Notes under the pieces: generated by a model
What the model saw: the letters and a program-made list of their open reading frames with translations, nothing else
What the model was told of the DNA's origin: nothing
Databases searched by the model: none
Program-made: the position numbers and the translations under genes
Origin: Arenibacter palladensis
GTDB taxonomy: Bacteria; Bacteroidota; Bacteroidia; Flavobacteriales; Flavobacteriaceae
Length of the DNA: 64,000 bases
Assembly: GCF_900129275.1 (NCBI RefSeq)
Contig: NZ_FQUX01000001.1
Coordinates: 1,302,001 to 1,366,000, forward strand
Reading direction: 5' to 3'
Part shown: positions 19,787-28,740 of the stretch, piece by piece
How positions within the stretch are numbered: the first letter of the stretch is position 1
How the letters are laid out: every line of letters begins with the position of its first letter

Positions 19787-21034
19787 ATGAGAAGGACAAT
19801 ACTACTAATGTTTATGCTTACTGCCCTTGGCTTTGTATCCTGTAATGAGGAGGACGACGGTAAATATGCGGAGTACCTGGTGGCCAAACCCTTAAAGATG
19901 AGCAAGGCCGATTTTAAAGCGGCTATAGATGTCATAGCTCCTATTCCCATGGATGAATCCGGTAAAATTTATGTTTATGGCGATTATATATTTGTCAATG
20001 AAAAATATAAAGGTGTTCATGTCCTAGATAATTCCGACCCCAAAGCACCCAAAAAAATAGCCTTTATAAAAATTCCGGGCAACGTGGATGTTTCTGTTAA
20101 AGGCAATTACCTATATGCCGATAGTATCACGGATTTGATCGTACTGGATATATCGGACATCAATAATATTAAAACGGTAAATCGCTTGGAAAATGTTCTT
20201 AGGGACAACGTGATCTTTCCTTTTGAAGTAGATATTTATGAGTGGCAGGATATAGATTATGAAAATGATATTGTTATTGGATGGGAAACCGTAAAGGAGA
20301 GAAGGTTGATAGAAGAAGTTCAGGTAGATTTTTCACGTGAGTTTGATGTAATGTTGGCCAATGCCGCCCAGAATTCCACTCCAACAGGACAGGGAGGGTC
20401 CTTGGCACGCTTTAAGATCGTAAATGATTATTTATATGCTGTGGACAGTCACAATATAAATGTATTTAATATTGAAGATCTGGAAAACCCCAAAGATCTG
20501 GATGACGTTTATGCTGGTTTTGACATTGAAACCATTTTTAACAGGGGAGATCAATTGTTTTTAGGTAGTATGAGAGGGATGTATATCTATGATATCTCTT
20601 CCCCGGCCACTCCTAGCTTGATTTCCGAATTTGAACACGGTACTGCCTGTGACCCTGTTGTGGTTGATGGGGATTATGCCTATGTTACCTTAAGGGGCGG
20701 CAATATGTGCGGTGCCACGGAGAGCGGACTTTTTATAGTGGACATTTCGGATATTAGCAACCCAGAATTGGTAAAGACCTATCCCATGGACGGTCCTTAT
20801 GGTCTGGGGGTAAAGGATGAAAAACTATTTGTGTGCGATGGGTCTTCAGGACTTAAGGTCTATGATAAGACCAACGTTCAGAATTTGGTGCAACTTAACC
20901 ACTTTAAGGATATAGATACTTTTGATGTTATTCCCTTGGAGGATAATTTATTGATGATAGGGGAAGAAGTCCTATATCAATATGAATATCTGGAGAACAA
21001 AATAAGGCTGATCAGCACATTTAAGCTTGATTAA
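19787..21034 (+). CDS. LVIVD-repeat lipoprotein
   Basis: A 415-residue lipoprotein: lipobox GFVSC (Cys19) followed by an acidic NEEDDG stretch. The body consists of repeated units such as LIVLDISDINN and GLFIVDISDISNPE that match the LVIVD repeat, which likely builds a beta-propeller-like surface. Such proteins are exported and of unknown function in this phylum. It is a single gene ending in a strong hairpin terminator before topA. A TonB- or T9SS-related role is possible but not shown. Confidence 0.85.
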   Translation: MRRTILLMFMLTALGFVSCNEEDDGKYAEYLVAKPLKMSKADFKAAIDVIAPIPMDESGKIYVYGDYIFVNEKYKGVHVLDNSDPKAPKKIAFIKIPGNVDVSVKGNYLYADSITDLIVLDISDINNIKTVNRLENVLRDNVIFPFEVDIYEWQDIDYENDIVIGWETVKERRLIEEVQVDFSREFDVMLANAAQNSTPTGQGGSLARFKIVNDYLYAVDSHNINVFNIEDLENPKDLDDVYAGFDIETIFNRGDQLFLGSMRGMYIYDISSPATPSLISEFEHGTACDPVVVDGDYAYVTLRGGNMCGATESGLFIVDISDISNPELVKTYPMDGPYGLGVKDEKLFVCDGSSGLKVYDKTNVQNLVQLNHFKDIDTFDVIPLEDNLLMIGEEVLYQYEYLENKIRLISTFKLD

Positions 21035-21051
21035 TTTCCATGAATTAGATT

Positions 21052-21082
21052 AAAACACCCCTTAAAATAGGGGTGTTTTTTT
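21052..21082 (+). terminator. Terminator after the LVIVD-repeat gene
   Basis: AAAACACCCCT pairs with AGGGGTGTTTT around a 6-base loop, followed by a T-run, 17 bases after the stop codon. Confidence 0.9.
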
Positions 21083-21083
21083 A

Positions 21084-21140
21084 TGGTGACACAAATGAAA
21101 ATCCATTAAATAAAAAAATTGATATACTTTTGTGTCACCA
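21084..21140. promoter_or_regulatory. 12-bp inverted repeat around the topA promoter
   Basis: TGGTGACACAAA at 21084-21095 is the exact reverse complement of TTTGTGTCACCA at 21129-21140. The right arm begins inside the -7 box TACTTTTG (21125-21132), so a protein binding the arms would cover the transcription start. It could be a topA operator; it is too widely spaced (33 bp) for a simple terminator hairpin. Confidence 0.5.
21125..21132 (+). promoter_or_regulatory. -7 box of topA
   Basis: TACTTTTG is a perfect match to TAnnTTTG, ending 19 bases before the topA ATG. Its last four bases are part of the inverted repeat described separately. Confidence 0.5.
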
Positions 21141-21151
21141 AAAACTAGTTA

Positions 21152-23641
21152 ATGGCAAAGAATTTAGTAATCGTAGAGTCCCCGGCTAAAGCAAAAACAA
21201 TTGAAAAATTTTTAGGAAAGGAATATAAGGTAGAGTCCAGTTTTGGACATATTGCCGATTTGCCTTCCAAAGAATTGGGAGTGGATGTGGACAATAAATT
21301 TGCCCCTAAATATATTGTTGACAAGGATAAAAAGGCCCTTGTTAAAAAGCTTAAGGATTTAGCGGACAAAGCGGATACTATATGGCTTGCAAGTGATGAA
21401 GACCGTGAAGGGGAGGCCATTTCCTGGCACTTGGCAGAGGAGTTGAAATTGGACAAGAAAAAAACAAAACGGATAGTTTTTAACTCAATTACCAAATCTG
21501 CCATTCAAAAGGCCATTGAAAATCCTAGGGAAATTAATTATGATTTGGTGAACGCCCAACAGGCAAGGCGGATTTTGGATAGATTGGTGGGATACGAACT
21601 TTCCCCAGTCCTGTGGAAAAAAATTAAACCTGGTTTATCCGCGGGTAGGGTTCAATCCGTTGCGGTGAGATTAATAGTAGAAAGGGAACGGGAAATTGAA
21701 GCTTTTAATCCGGAAGCGGCTTTTAGGATATCGGCCGAGTTTAAAACCAATGAGGGGAGTATTTTTACTGCCAAGTTAAACAAGACCTATGCCAGCCAGA
21801 AAGAGGCTGAAGCTTTCCTAAAGGAAAATATTGGAGCGAATTTTTCGGTTGCCAGCCTAGATAAGAAACCTGCTAAAAAATCGCCTGCAGCACCATTTAC
21901 AACTTCAACATTGCAGCAGGAAGCTTCCAGGAAATTGTATTTTTCAGTTTCAAGGACCATGCAAGTGGCACAACGCTTATATGAGGCTGGGTTAATAACC
22001 TATATGAGAACGGATAGCGTAAACCTTTCACAGGATGCTATTGATGCAGCTAAGGATGCCATTATTAGTAATTACGGCAAGGAATACAGTAAGGTTAGGA
22101 ATTTTACAGGGAAATCCAAGGGAGCGCAGGAGGCCCATGAGGCCATCCGCCCTACGGAGATGACCAATCAGTCGCCATCCCTGGAAAGGGATCAATCCAA
22201 ATTGTACGAGTTAATATGGAAACGTACCCTGGCCTCGCAAATGAGTGATGCCGAATTGGAACGTACCAATGTTAAAATAAAGGCCAATACCCATAAGGAG
22301 GAATTTACTGCCAATGGGGAGGTGATTAAATTTGACGGATTCCTGAAGGTGTATCTGGAAGGTACTGATGAGGAGGATATAAGTGAAGAGCAGGAGGGAA
22401 TGCTTCCGTCCATGAAAGAGGGTGAAAAACTCCTTAATAATTATATCACGGCGACGGAGCGTTTTTCAAGGGCACCCTATAGATTTACAGAAGCTTCTTT
22501 GGTTAAAAAACTGGAAGAGCTTGGAATAGGAAGACCATCTACCTATGCGCCCACTATTTCCACTATTCAGAATAGAGGCTATGTAGAAAAGGGAACCATT
22601 GAGGGCACGGAAAGAAATTATGTACAGCTTCTGCTTAAATCGGATAAGCTGACAACTAAAGATTTAAAAGAAAATGTGGGCTCCGATAAAGGAAAATTGG
22701 TGCCAACGGATATTGGAATAATAGTGACCGACTTTTTGGTAGGGCATTTCGAAACAATTTTGGATTATCATTTCACTGCCAAAGTGGAAGAAGATTTTGA
22801 TGAGATTGCTTCTGGTGACGAGGATTGGCAAAAAGTATTGAAGGATTTTTATGGGGATTTTCACCCGAAAGTCTTGGATGTGGAGGAAAACGCGGATAGG
22901 GCCAGTGGCGAGCGCATTTTGGGTACCGACCCAAAGACGGGAAGACAGGTTTCGGTTAGATTGGGCCGTTTTGGACCCATGGTACAGGTTGGTACGGTAG
23001 ATGACGAGGAAAAACCATTGTTTGCCAGTCTGCTGCCAGACCAGTCTTTAAATACCATAAGCTACGAAGAAGCCATGGACCTGTTTAAACTACCAAGAAA
23101 ACTTGGGGTTTATGAAGGGGAAGATGTTGAGGCCAATGTAGGTCGCTTTGGTCCTTATATAAGGTTTGGTAAAAAGTTTGTTTCCTTGGGCAAGGATGAA
23201 AATGCCATGGAAATAGATATGGACAGGGCCGTAGAACTTATTAAGGAAAAACAAAAGGCCGATGCCCCTATTGCCATGTACGAGAATAAGGAGGTAACCA
23301 AAGGGGTCGGAAGGTTTGGTCCATTTATTAAATGGGACGGAATGTTTATTAATGTGAGTAAGAAATATGACTTTGATAGCCTTTCCAAACAGGATATAGA
23401 AGAGATTATAGAGGCCAAAAAACAAAAGGAGATCGATAAATTAGTCCAAGAATGGCCAGAAGAAGGTATTCGTATAGAGAAAGCAAGATGGGGAAGGCAT
23501 ACCATAATTAAGGGCAAGGTTAAGGTGGAGGTCTCCAAGGATGTGGATGCCACCAAGATTTCCCTTAAGGAGGCCCAGGAATTAATTGAGAAAAAGACAC
23601 CAAAGAAAAAAACAAAAGCAAAACCTAAGGCTAAAAAATAA
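21152..23641 (+). CDS. topA: DNA topoisomerase I (type IA)
   Basis: An 829-residue enzyme that relaxes negative supercoils. The TOPRIM domain starts with LVIVESPAKAKTIEKFLG and carries SDEDREGEAISWHL (81-94, metal-binding acidic residues). The active-site tyrosine lies in GLITYMRTDS (Tyr284). The C-terminus has several glycine-rich GRFGP repeats (near 630, 660 and 710) and a Lys-rich tail, with no cysteine zinc fingers, which is the usual Bacteroidota form. The following arginase-like gene starts two bases after the stop, so they are probably co-transcribed. Confidence 0.97.
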   Translation: MAKNLVIVESPAKAKTIEKFLGKEYKVESSFGHIADLPSKELGVDVDNKFAPKYIVDKDKKALVKKLKDLADKADTIWLASDEDREGEAISWHLAEELKLDKKKTKRIVFNSITKSAIQKAIENPREINYDLVNAQQARRILDRLVGYELSPVLWKKIKPGLSAGRVQSVAVRLIVEREREIEAFNPEAAFRISAEFKTNEGSIFTAKLNKTYASQKEAEAFLKENIGANFSVASLDKKPAKKSPAAPFTTSTLQQEASRKLYFSVSRTMQVAQRLYEAGLITYMRTDSVNLSQDAIDAAKDAIISNYGKEYSKVRNFTGKSKGAQEAHEAIRPTEMTNQSPSLERDQSKLYELIWKRTLASQMSDAELERTNVKIKANTHKEEFTANGEVIKFDGFLKVYLEGTDEEDISEEQEGMLPSMKEGEKLLNNYITATERFSRAPYRFTEASLVKKLEELGIGRPSTYAPTISTIQNRGYVEKGTIEGTERNYVQLLLKSDKLTTKDLKENVGSDKGKLVPTDIGIIVTDFLVGHFETILDYHFTAKVEEDFDEIASGDEDWQKVLKDFYGDFHPKVLDVEENADRASGERILGTDPKTGRQVSVRLGRFGPMVQVGTVDDEEKPLFASLLPDQSLNTISYEEAMDLFKLPRKLGVYEGEDVEANVGRFGPYIRFGKKFVSLGKDENAMEIDMDRAVELIKEKQKADAPIAMYENKEVTKGVGRFGPFIKWDGMFINVSKKYDFDSLSKQDIEEIIEAKKQKEIDKLVQEWPEEGIRIEKARWGRHTIIKGKVKVEVSKDVDATKISLKEAQELIEKKTPKKKTKAKPKAKK

Positions 23642-23642
23642 T

Positions 23643-24800
23643 ATGGCATTCGATTTTTTAGTACCCGTAAGTGACAGGGTATTGGCCCACTGCGAATTAC
23701 TTCCGGCCCAAGCATTGGGGAAACACATATACATGCACACTGCACGGCATGGTCTTCCGGTGCTGGCAAATGTAAGTGTGGCAATACTGGGGGTTAATGA
23801 ATCTAGAAATGCTTTTGAGAAAAAACCGGAGCGCCTGGATATTTCCGAAATTAGACTTCAGTTGTATAATTTAATGATGGGGAACTGGAATTCCTCCATC
23901 ATAGATCTGGGCGATATTGAGGAAGGCGAGACTGTAGAGGACACTTATTTTGTGGTCAAGGAAATTGTTGCAGGCCTGCTGGAAGAAAATATTATTCCCA
24001 TCGTCATTGGGGCAACCCAAGACATTACCTATCCTACTTACAGGGCTTTTGACGGTCTTAAAAATATGGTTAACCTAGTGTCTATAGATAGTAGGTTCGA
24101 CTTTGGGATGGACGAAGACCTTATTTCTTCCCATTCCTATATGAGTAAAATAATTACCGAGAAACCCAACAATCTTTTTAATTTCTCCAATATAGGCTAT
24201 CAAAGCTATTTTAATTCCCAAGAAGAATTGGACCTTATGGAGCGTCTTTTCTTTGATTCCTATAGGTTGGGCGAATTAATTTCCAATATAACCCTAGCAG
24301 AACCGGTGCTTAGAAATGCGCATGTGGTAAGTTTGGATGCACGTGCCATACGTGCGGCAGATATGGGGTATTCCAGAAACTTTTCGCCCAACGGATTTAA
24401 CGGAAGGGAAATTTGTGCTATTTCAAGATATGCCGGAATTAGTGATAATGTATCCGTTTTTGGGATATATGAATGCGAAAACAGCAATCAGGCCTTTCAA
24501 CTTGTAGCCCAAATAATATGGTATTTTATAGAGGGCCTAAACTTTAGGATTCAAGAGTCTCCCAATAGTAATAGTAACGACTTCACCAAGTATACCGTAC
24601 CTACAGAGGATGAGTCCCTCGTCTTTTACAAAAGCCATCTTAGCGAAAGATGGTGGGTAGAGGTGCCTTCAATTTTAACTTCACATACTAAAACAAATTC
24701 ACCCGCGTTATTACCATGCACTGAATTGGATTATCTGGATGCATGTAATCAAAATATTCCTGAGCGGTGGTTTAAAGCCTACAAAAAAGGGTTTAATTGA
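23643..24800 (+). CDS. Arginase-fold (formimidoylglutamase-like) protein with degenerate metal site
   Basis: A 385-residue ureohydrolase-superfamily protein. The three metal-ligand regions are recognisable but altered: GATQD (123-127) in place of GG(G/D)H(D/S), IDSRFD (148-153) in place of DAHxD, and SLDARAIRAAD (230-240) in place of SxDxDxxDP. Thus two histidines and one aspartate of the usual six ligands are missing, and classical Mn-dependent amidine hydrolysis looks unlikely. It is placed between topA and gldK and in the same direction. The start at 23643 is used rather than an upstream in-frame ATG inside topA, because it follows the topA stop directly and opens the conserved fold. Function unknown; a structural or regulatory role is possible. 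Confidence 0.82.
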   Translation: MAFDFLVPVSDRVLAHCELLPAQALGKHIYMHTARHGLPVLANVSVAILGVNESRNAFEKKPERLDISEIRLQLYNLMMGNWNSSIIDLGDIEEGETVEDTYFVVKEIVAGLLEENIIPIVIGATQDITYPTYRAFDGLKNMVNLVSIDSRFDFGMDEDLISSHSYMSKIITEKPNNLFNFSNIGYQSYFNSQEELDLMERLFFDSYRLGELISNITLAEPVLRNAHVVSLDARAIRAADMGYSRNFSPNGFNGREICAISRYAGISDNVSVFGIYECENSNQAFQLVAQIIWYFIEGLNFRIQESPNSNSNDFTKYTVPTEDESLVFYKSHLSERWWVEVPSILTSHTKTNSPALLPCTELDYLDACNQNIPERWFKAYKKGFN

Positions 24801-24815
24801 AATAATAAATTTAGG

Positions 24816-24836
24816 GTATAAAAACAAATTTTATAC
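24816..24836. terminator. Possible weak hairpin before gldK
   Basis: GTATAAAA and TTTTATAC form an 8-bp AT-only stem with a 5-base loop, 15 bases after the arginase-like gene. It may be an attenuator or weak terminator; there is no clear T-run. Confidence 0.3.
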
Positions 24837-24874
24837 AATAAATTATTTAAAAATAAGTTTTAGAGAATAATACT

Positions 24875-24882
24875 TGTGTTTG
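24875..24882 (+). promoter_or_regulatory. Possible -7 box of gldKLMN
   Basis: TGTGTTTG matches seven of eight positions of TAnnTTTG and lies 34 bases before the gldK ATG, in the only long gap ahead of the gld block. Confidence 0.33.
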
Positions 24883-24916
24883 CATTTATAATCATAATCG
24901 AAATTTAACCTAACGT

Positions 24917-26272
24917 ATGAAGAAGCTATTGTTGTCATCTATAGCATTTGTTTTTTTACTCTCAAGTTGTGGGTCCAAAACAAAAGGAGAGCTGGTCGGA
25001 GCTCAAGGAAAAAAGTGGTATCCCGAAAAACCCTATGGTATGGAATTGATTCCTAGAGGAGCATTCATCATGGGTAAGAGTGAGGAAGATCAGGCTAAGG
25101 TACTAAATGCCCCGACAAAGACTGTAACTGTTCGATCTTTCTATATGGATGATACCGAAATTACGAATAGTGAATATCGTCAATTTGTAGAATGGGTAAA
25201 GGATTCCATTGCAAGAACCCGTTTGGCTATTTTGGCCGATGAGTTGGGATTGGGACCTGAAGATGGAGGCATAGGTGATTATGCCTTTAAGGATGCCGAT
25301 ACTACAAGATTGTCTGCCTACGATAAGTACATGCTGAACAATTATGCCGGTATGGGAGAAACAGGCTACGAAGGCAGGGCATTGGACAGAAAACAGAATT
25401 TAATCTGGGATACCTCCAAATATCCGGACGAGTATTATGCCGAGGTAATGGACTCCTTGTACATTCCTGAAGAAGAATCCTATAATGGACAACGTCATAT
25501 AGATGTTACCAGATTAAAATACAAATACACCTGGATGGATATTGAGGCTGCGGCACGTGCCAAAAAGGGAAGTAGAAAGGATTTTATAAAACAGGAAGAA
25601 CTTGAAATATATCCGGATACTACGGTATGGATCAAGGATTTCGCATACTCCTACAATGAGCCTATGCACAATGATTACTTCTGGCACGACGCCTATAGTG
25701 ATTATCCTGTGGTTGGTGTTACTTGGCAACAGGCTCAGGCCTTTTGTAACTGGAGGACCAAATTTAAGAACGACGACCAAAAAAGTAGGGGCAAGCAATT
25801 TGTCAACCGCTTTAGACTACCTACCGAGGCGGAATGGGAATATGCTGCTAGAGGAGGTATAGAAGGAGGAACATATCCATGGGGTGGACCTTATGTAATT
25901 AGTGATACCGGGTGTTTTATGGCCAACTTTAAACCACAGCGTGGAGATTATGCGGCAGATCAGGCCTTGTATACGGTAGAGGCAAAGTCCTATGAACCCA
26001 ACGATTATAACTTGTACAACATGGCAGGTAACGTTTCCGAATGGACCAATAGTAGCTATGACCCAAATTCATATGAATATGTGTCCACTATGAACCCTAA
26101 TGCGGAATCTACCCAAAACGCTAGAAAAGTTATACGAGGTGGATCTTGGAAAGATGTTGCTTATTTCCTACAGGTAAGCACCAGGGATTACGAATACCAG
26201 GATTCGGCACGTAGTTATATCGGTTTTAGAACCGTTCAGGATTACATGGGAGAGGAAGACTCAACCAATTAA
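24917..26272 (+). CDS. gldK: Gliding motility / type IX secretion lipoprotein GldK
   Basis: A 451-residue outer-membrane lipoprotein (lipobox LLSSC, Cys18) with a formylglycine-generating-enzyme (SumF1) fold: GAFIMGKSEED near 49, FRLPTEAEWEYAARGG near 300, GNVSEWTNSSYD near 372 and VIRGGSW near 405. GldK forms, with GldN, the ring on the periplasmic side of the outer membrane in the type IX secretion system. The fold is used structurally here; the cysteine pair of true sulfatase-activating enzymes is not seen. It is first of gldK-L-M-N. Confidence 0.96.
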   Translation: MKKLLLSSIAFVFLLSSCGSKTKGELVGAQGKKWYPEKPYGMELIPRGAFIMGKSEEDQAKVLNAPTKTVTVRSFYMDDTEITNSEYRQFVEWVKDSIARTRLAILADELGLGPEDGGIGDYAFKDADTTRLSAYDKYMLNNYAGMGETGYEGRALDRKQNLIWDTSKYPDEYYAEVMDSLYIPEEESYNGQRHIDVTRLKYKYTWMDIEAAARAKKGSRKDFIKQEELEIYPDTTVWIKDFAYSYNEPMHNDYFWHDAYSDYPVVGVTWQQAQAFCNWRTKFKNDDQKSRGKQFVNRFRLPTEAEWEYAARGGIEGGTYPWGGPYVISDTGCFMANFKPQRGDYAADQALYTVEAKSYEPNDYNLYNMAGNVSEWTNSSYDPNSYEYVSTMNPNAESTQNARKVIRGGSWKDVAYFLQVSTRDYEYQDSARSYIGFRTVQDYMGEEDSTN

Positions 26273-26357
26273 AATATAAATAAAGAAGACCTTTATATTG
26301 AATCAAACGTTAAACCAAATACTTATTATTAACATTACTTAAATTAAATTTAAAATT

Positions 26358-27008
26358 ATGGCACAGTCAAAATCAACTAAGAAATTATTTAACATGGCCT
26401 ACGGCCTTGGTGCATCTGTAGTAATTATAGGGGCATTGTTTAAGATCCTTCACTGGCAATTTGGCCCACTTACGGGAGGATTGTTGTTGGCAATCGGACT
26501 TATTACCGAAGCATTAATTTTTGCCATCAGTGCATTTGAACCAGTAGATGACGAATACGATTGGTCATTGGTATATCCAGAATTAAACGGAGGTGCTTCA
26601 GCTGGAAAATCAAATTCTAAAGCAGAAATTAAAGAGGCTGAAGCTTCATTGTCCAAAAAATTGGATGAATTGTTAAAAGAAGCAGGTGTAGATGCCAATC
26701 TTATGGAAAGTCTTGGATCTAGCATTAGAAACTTTGAAGGTGCTGCCAAAGGTATCGCCCCTACAGTAGATGCTATGGAATCTACCAAAAAGTATTCTGA
26801 TGAGATGGTTCAGGCTGCAGCCCAAATGGAATCTTTGAATAGTCTTTACAAGGTTCAATTGGAAAGCGCTAGTAGACAAGCATCTATCAACGAGGAAGTG
26901 GTACAGAATTCAAGTGCCCTTAAAGAGCAAATGGAATCTTTGGCTACCAACCTTTCTTCTTTGAACGGAGTATACGGTGGTATGTTATCTGCAATGAATA
27001 GAAACTAA
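26358..27008 (+). CDS. gldL: Gliding motility / T9SS motor protein GldL
   Basis: A 216-residue inner-membrane protein with two N-terminal helices (about 13-31 and 37-56, joined by the short KILHWQFGPLTGG) and a long cytoplasmic helical tail. A membrane glutamate in the second helix (LITEALIF) is the residue type thought to carry protons in the GldLM motor. Length and topology are normal for GldL. It lies 85 bp after gldK and 58 bp before gldM. Confidence 0.95.
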   Translation: MAQSKSTKKLFNMAYGLGASVVIIGALFKILHWQFGPLTGGLLLAIGLITEALIFAISAFEPVDDEYDWSLVYPELNGGASAGKSNSKAEIKEAEASLSKKLDELLKEAGVDANLMESLGSSIRNFEGAAKGIAPTVDAMESTKKYSDEMVQAAAQMESLNSLYKVQLESASRQASINEEVVQNSSALKEQMESLATNLSSLNGVYGGMLSAMNRN

Positions 27009-27066
27009 TTAGTTACAATTCAATAACCAAACCCAAATCAATTAATAATTAAAACTAATTAGAAAA

Positions 27067-28635
27067 ATGGCAGGAGGAAAAGCAACACCACGTCAGAAGA
27101 TGATCAACCTAATGTACTTGATCTTCATCGCGATGTTGGCCCTAAATATGGGAAAAGAAGTTCTATCGGCTTTCGGTCTTATGAACGAAAAGTTAGAAGC
27201 TTCTAACATAAAAACCACGGAAAACAATACGGCTTTCCTAAGTGGTCTTGAAACTAAAGCATCTGAAAATGCTGAGAAATTTGGCCCTCTTTTGGAGGAC
27301 GCCAAGAAAATAAAGGAATTGTCTGTAGAGTATTACCAATACTTGGAAAACTTGAAAAAGGAGATGATGGCCGATGTTGAGGATCCAAAAGATTATCAAG
27401 TAATGGACAAGACCGATTATTTGGATCAGCGTTTTTTCCAGGGAGACCAACTTGGAGCAGATGGTAAAGAGTTCTTGGACCGTTTGGTAAACTATCGTAC
27501 GCAGATTGCTGCGGTAATGCCTAAGGAATTGGAGTCTGTAAAGTCTTCTGTACAATCTAGGTTCGAAACCGGTGATGAGAATGGTAAGGTTACTAAAAGA
27601 GATGGTTCCAAGCAAGATTGGTTGAACTATAACTTTGAAGGCTATCCTTTGGTTGCATCATTGACCAAGATTACTTCTCTTCAGGCCGATATTAAAGCTA
27701 CAGAGGAAGATGCCCTTAAAGCCATGCTTCAAGGACAGTTGAGCAGTGAGGTTTCCATGACCAATTATACCACTTTGTTGGAGCAAGAAAAGTCTGCCTT
27801 TTATGCAGGTGAAAAATTTGCGGGAAATATTGTATTGGGTCGTAAAGATGCCACCACAAAACCTAATGAAGTTAACTTGACCCTAGATGGTAGAAAGTTG
27901 AGCGAAGGTACCGATTATGTTATCGAGGATGGTAAGGTAAGGTTAACCGTAAGTGCTGGAAGTGCTGGTGATCATAAGATTGAAGGTAACTTGGTGTTTA
28001 TGCAGGATGGAGAGCGTACAGAAGTGCCAGTATCCTCTACATTTGCCACTATTACCAAGCCAAATGCAGCCGTAATTTCTGCTGATAAAATGAATGTGGT
28101 TTACCGTGGTGTTTCCAACCCAATAACCATATCCATTCCTGGTATTCCTGATAACAATGTAACTGCATCCGCTCCAGGACTTAGTAAGCAGAGTGGAAGT
28201 AAATACGCTATGAATCCAGGAACAGGAAGAACAGTTTCCATCACTGCCTCAGGTAAATTACCTGATGGACAAATGATCAAAACTTCTTCAGAGTTTAGGA
28301 TTAAGGATATTCCAAGACCTTCAGGATCTGTAAGAGGAGAATCCGGAAGCGCTAAAATGGGTAAAAACAACCTAGAGATCTCTACTATTGGAGCTCTATT
28401 GGAAGACTTTGATTTTGATCTTAACCTTGCGGTTAGTGGATTTAAATTTAAGGTTCCAGGACAGCCAACTGTAGATGTAAATGGTAACAAATTGGATGCT
28501 AGAGCCAAGTCTGCCCTTAAAAGAGCAAGCCGTGGAGATGCAGTTCAGATATTTGATATCGAAGCATATATTACAAATAACAAAAGCTATAAGCTTAAAA
28601 AGGTATCTCCTGTTGTTGTGGAGATAACAAACTAG
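27067..28635 (+). CDS. gldM: Gliding motility / T9SS motor protein GldM
   Basis: A 522-residue protein with one N-terminal membrane helix (about 12-30, in INLMYLIFIAMLALNMGKE) and a large periplasmic part made of successive beta domains, ending VSPVVVEITN. GldM transmits rotation from GldL across the periplasm to the GldKN ring. The first lines (MAGGKATPRQKMI) and the conserved glutamate near the end of the helix are typical. Size is as expected. Confidence 0.96.
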   Translation: MAGGKATPRQKMINLMYLIFIAMLALNMGKEVLSAFGLMNEKLEASNIKTTENNTAFLSGLETKASENAEKFGPLLEDAKKIKELSVEYYQYLENLKKEMMADVEDPKDYQVMDKTDYLDQRFFQGDQLGADGKEFLDRLVNYRTQIAAVMPKELESVKSSVQSRFETGDENGKVTKRDGSKQDWLNYNFEGYPLVASLTKITSLQADIKATEEDALKAMLQGQLSSEVSMTNYTTLLEQEKSAFYAGEKFAGNIVLGRKDATTKPNEVNLTLDGRKLSEGTDYVIEDGKVRLTVSAGSAGDHKIEGNLVFMQDGERTEVPVSSTFATITKPNAAVISADKMNVVYRGVSNPITISIPGIPDNNVTASAPGLSKQSGSKYAMNPGTGRTVSITASGKLPDGQMIKTSSEFRIKDIPRPSGSVRGESGSAKMGKNNLEISTIGALLEDFDFDLNLAVSGFKFKVPGQPTVDVNGNKLDARAKSALKRASRGDAVQIFDIEAYITNNKSYKLKKVSPVVVEITN

Positions 28636-28740
28636 TAAAAATGTTGTGAGAAGGCCATGGTAAATAAGAATGTTTGCCATGGCCAATTCACCAGTCCAAC
28701 CTTAGTGGGACTGAAGATTAAAAACAATAAATTTAAACAG

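Noticed and set aside
23155-23784. 209-residue minus-strand frame opposite the end of topA
   Set aside because: Overlaps topA and the arginase-like start in antisense; hydrophobic stretches derive from Lys/Glu-rich codons read backwards.
28657-28740. N-terminal extension of gldN to an ATG at 28657
   Set aside because: It would place 28 polar residues ahead of the signal peptide; the ATG at 28741 gives the family start.
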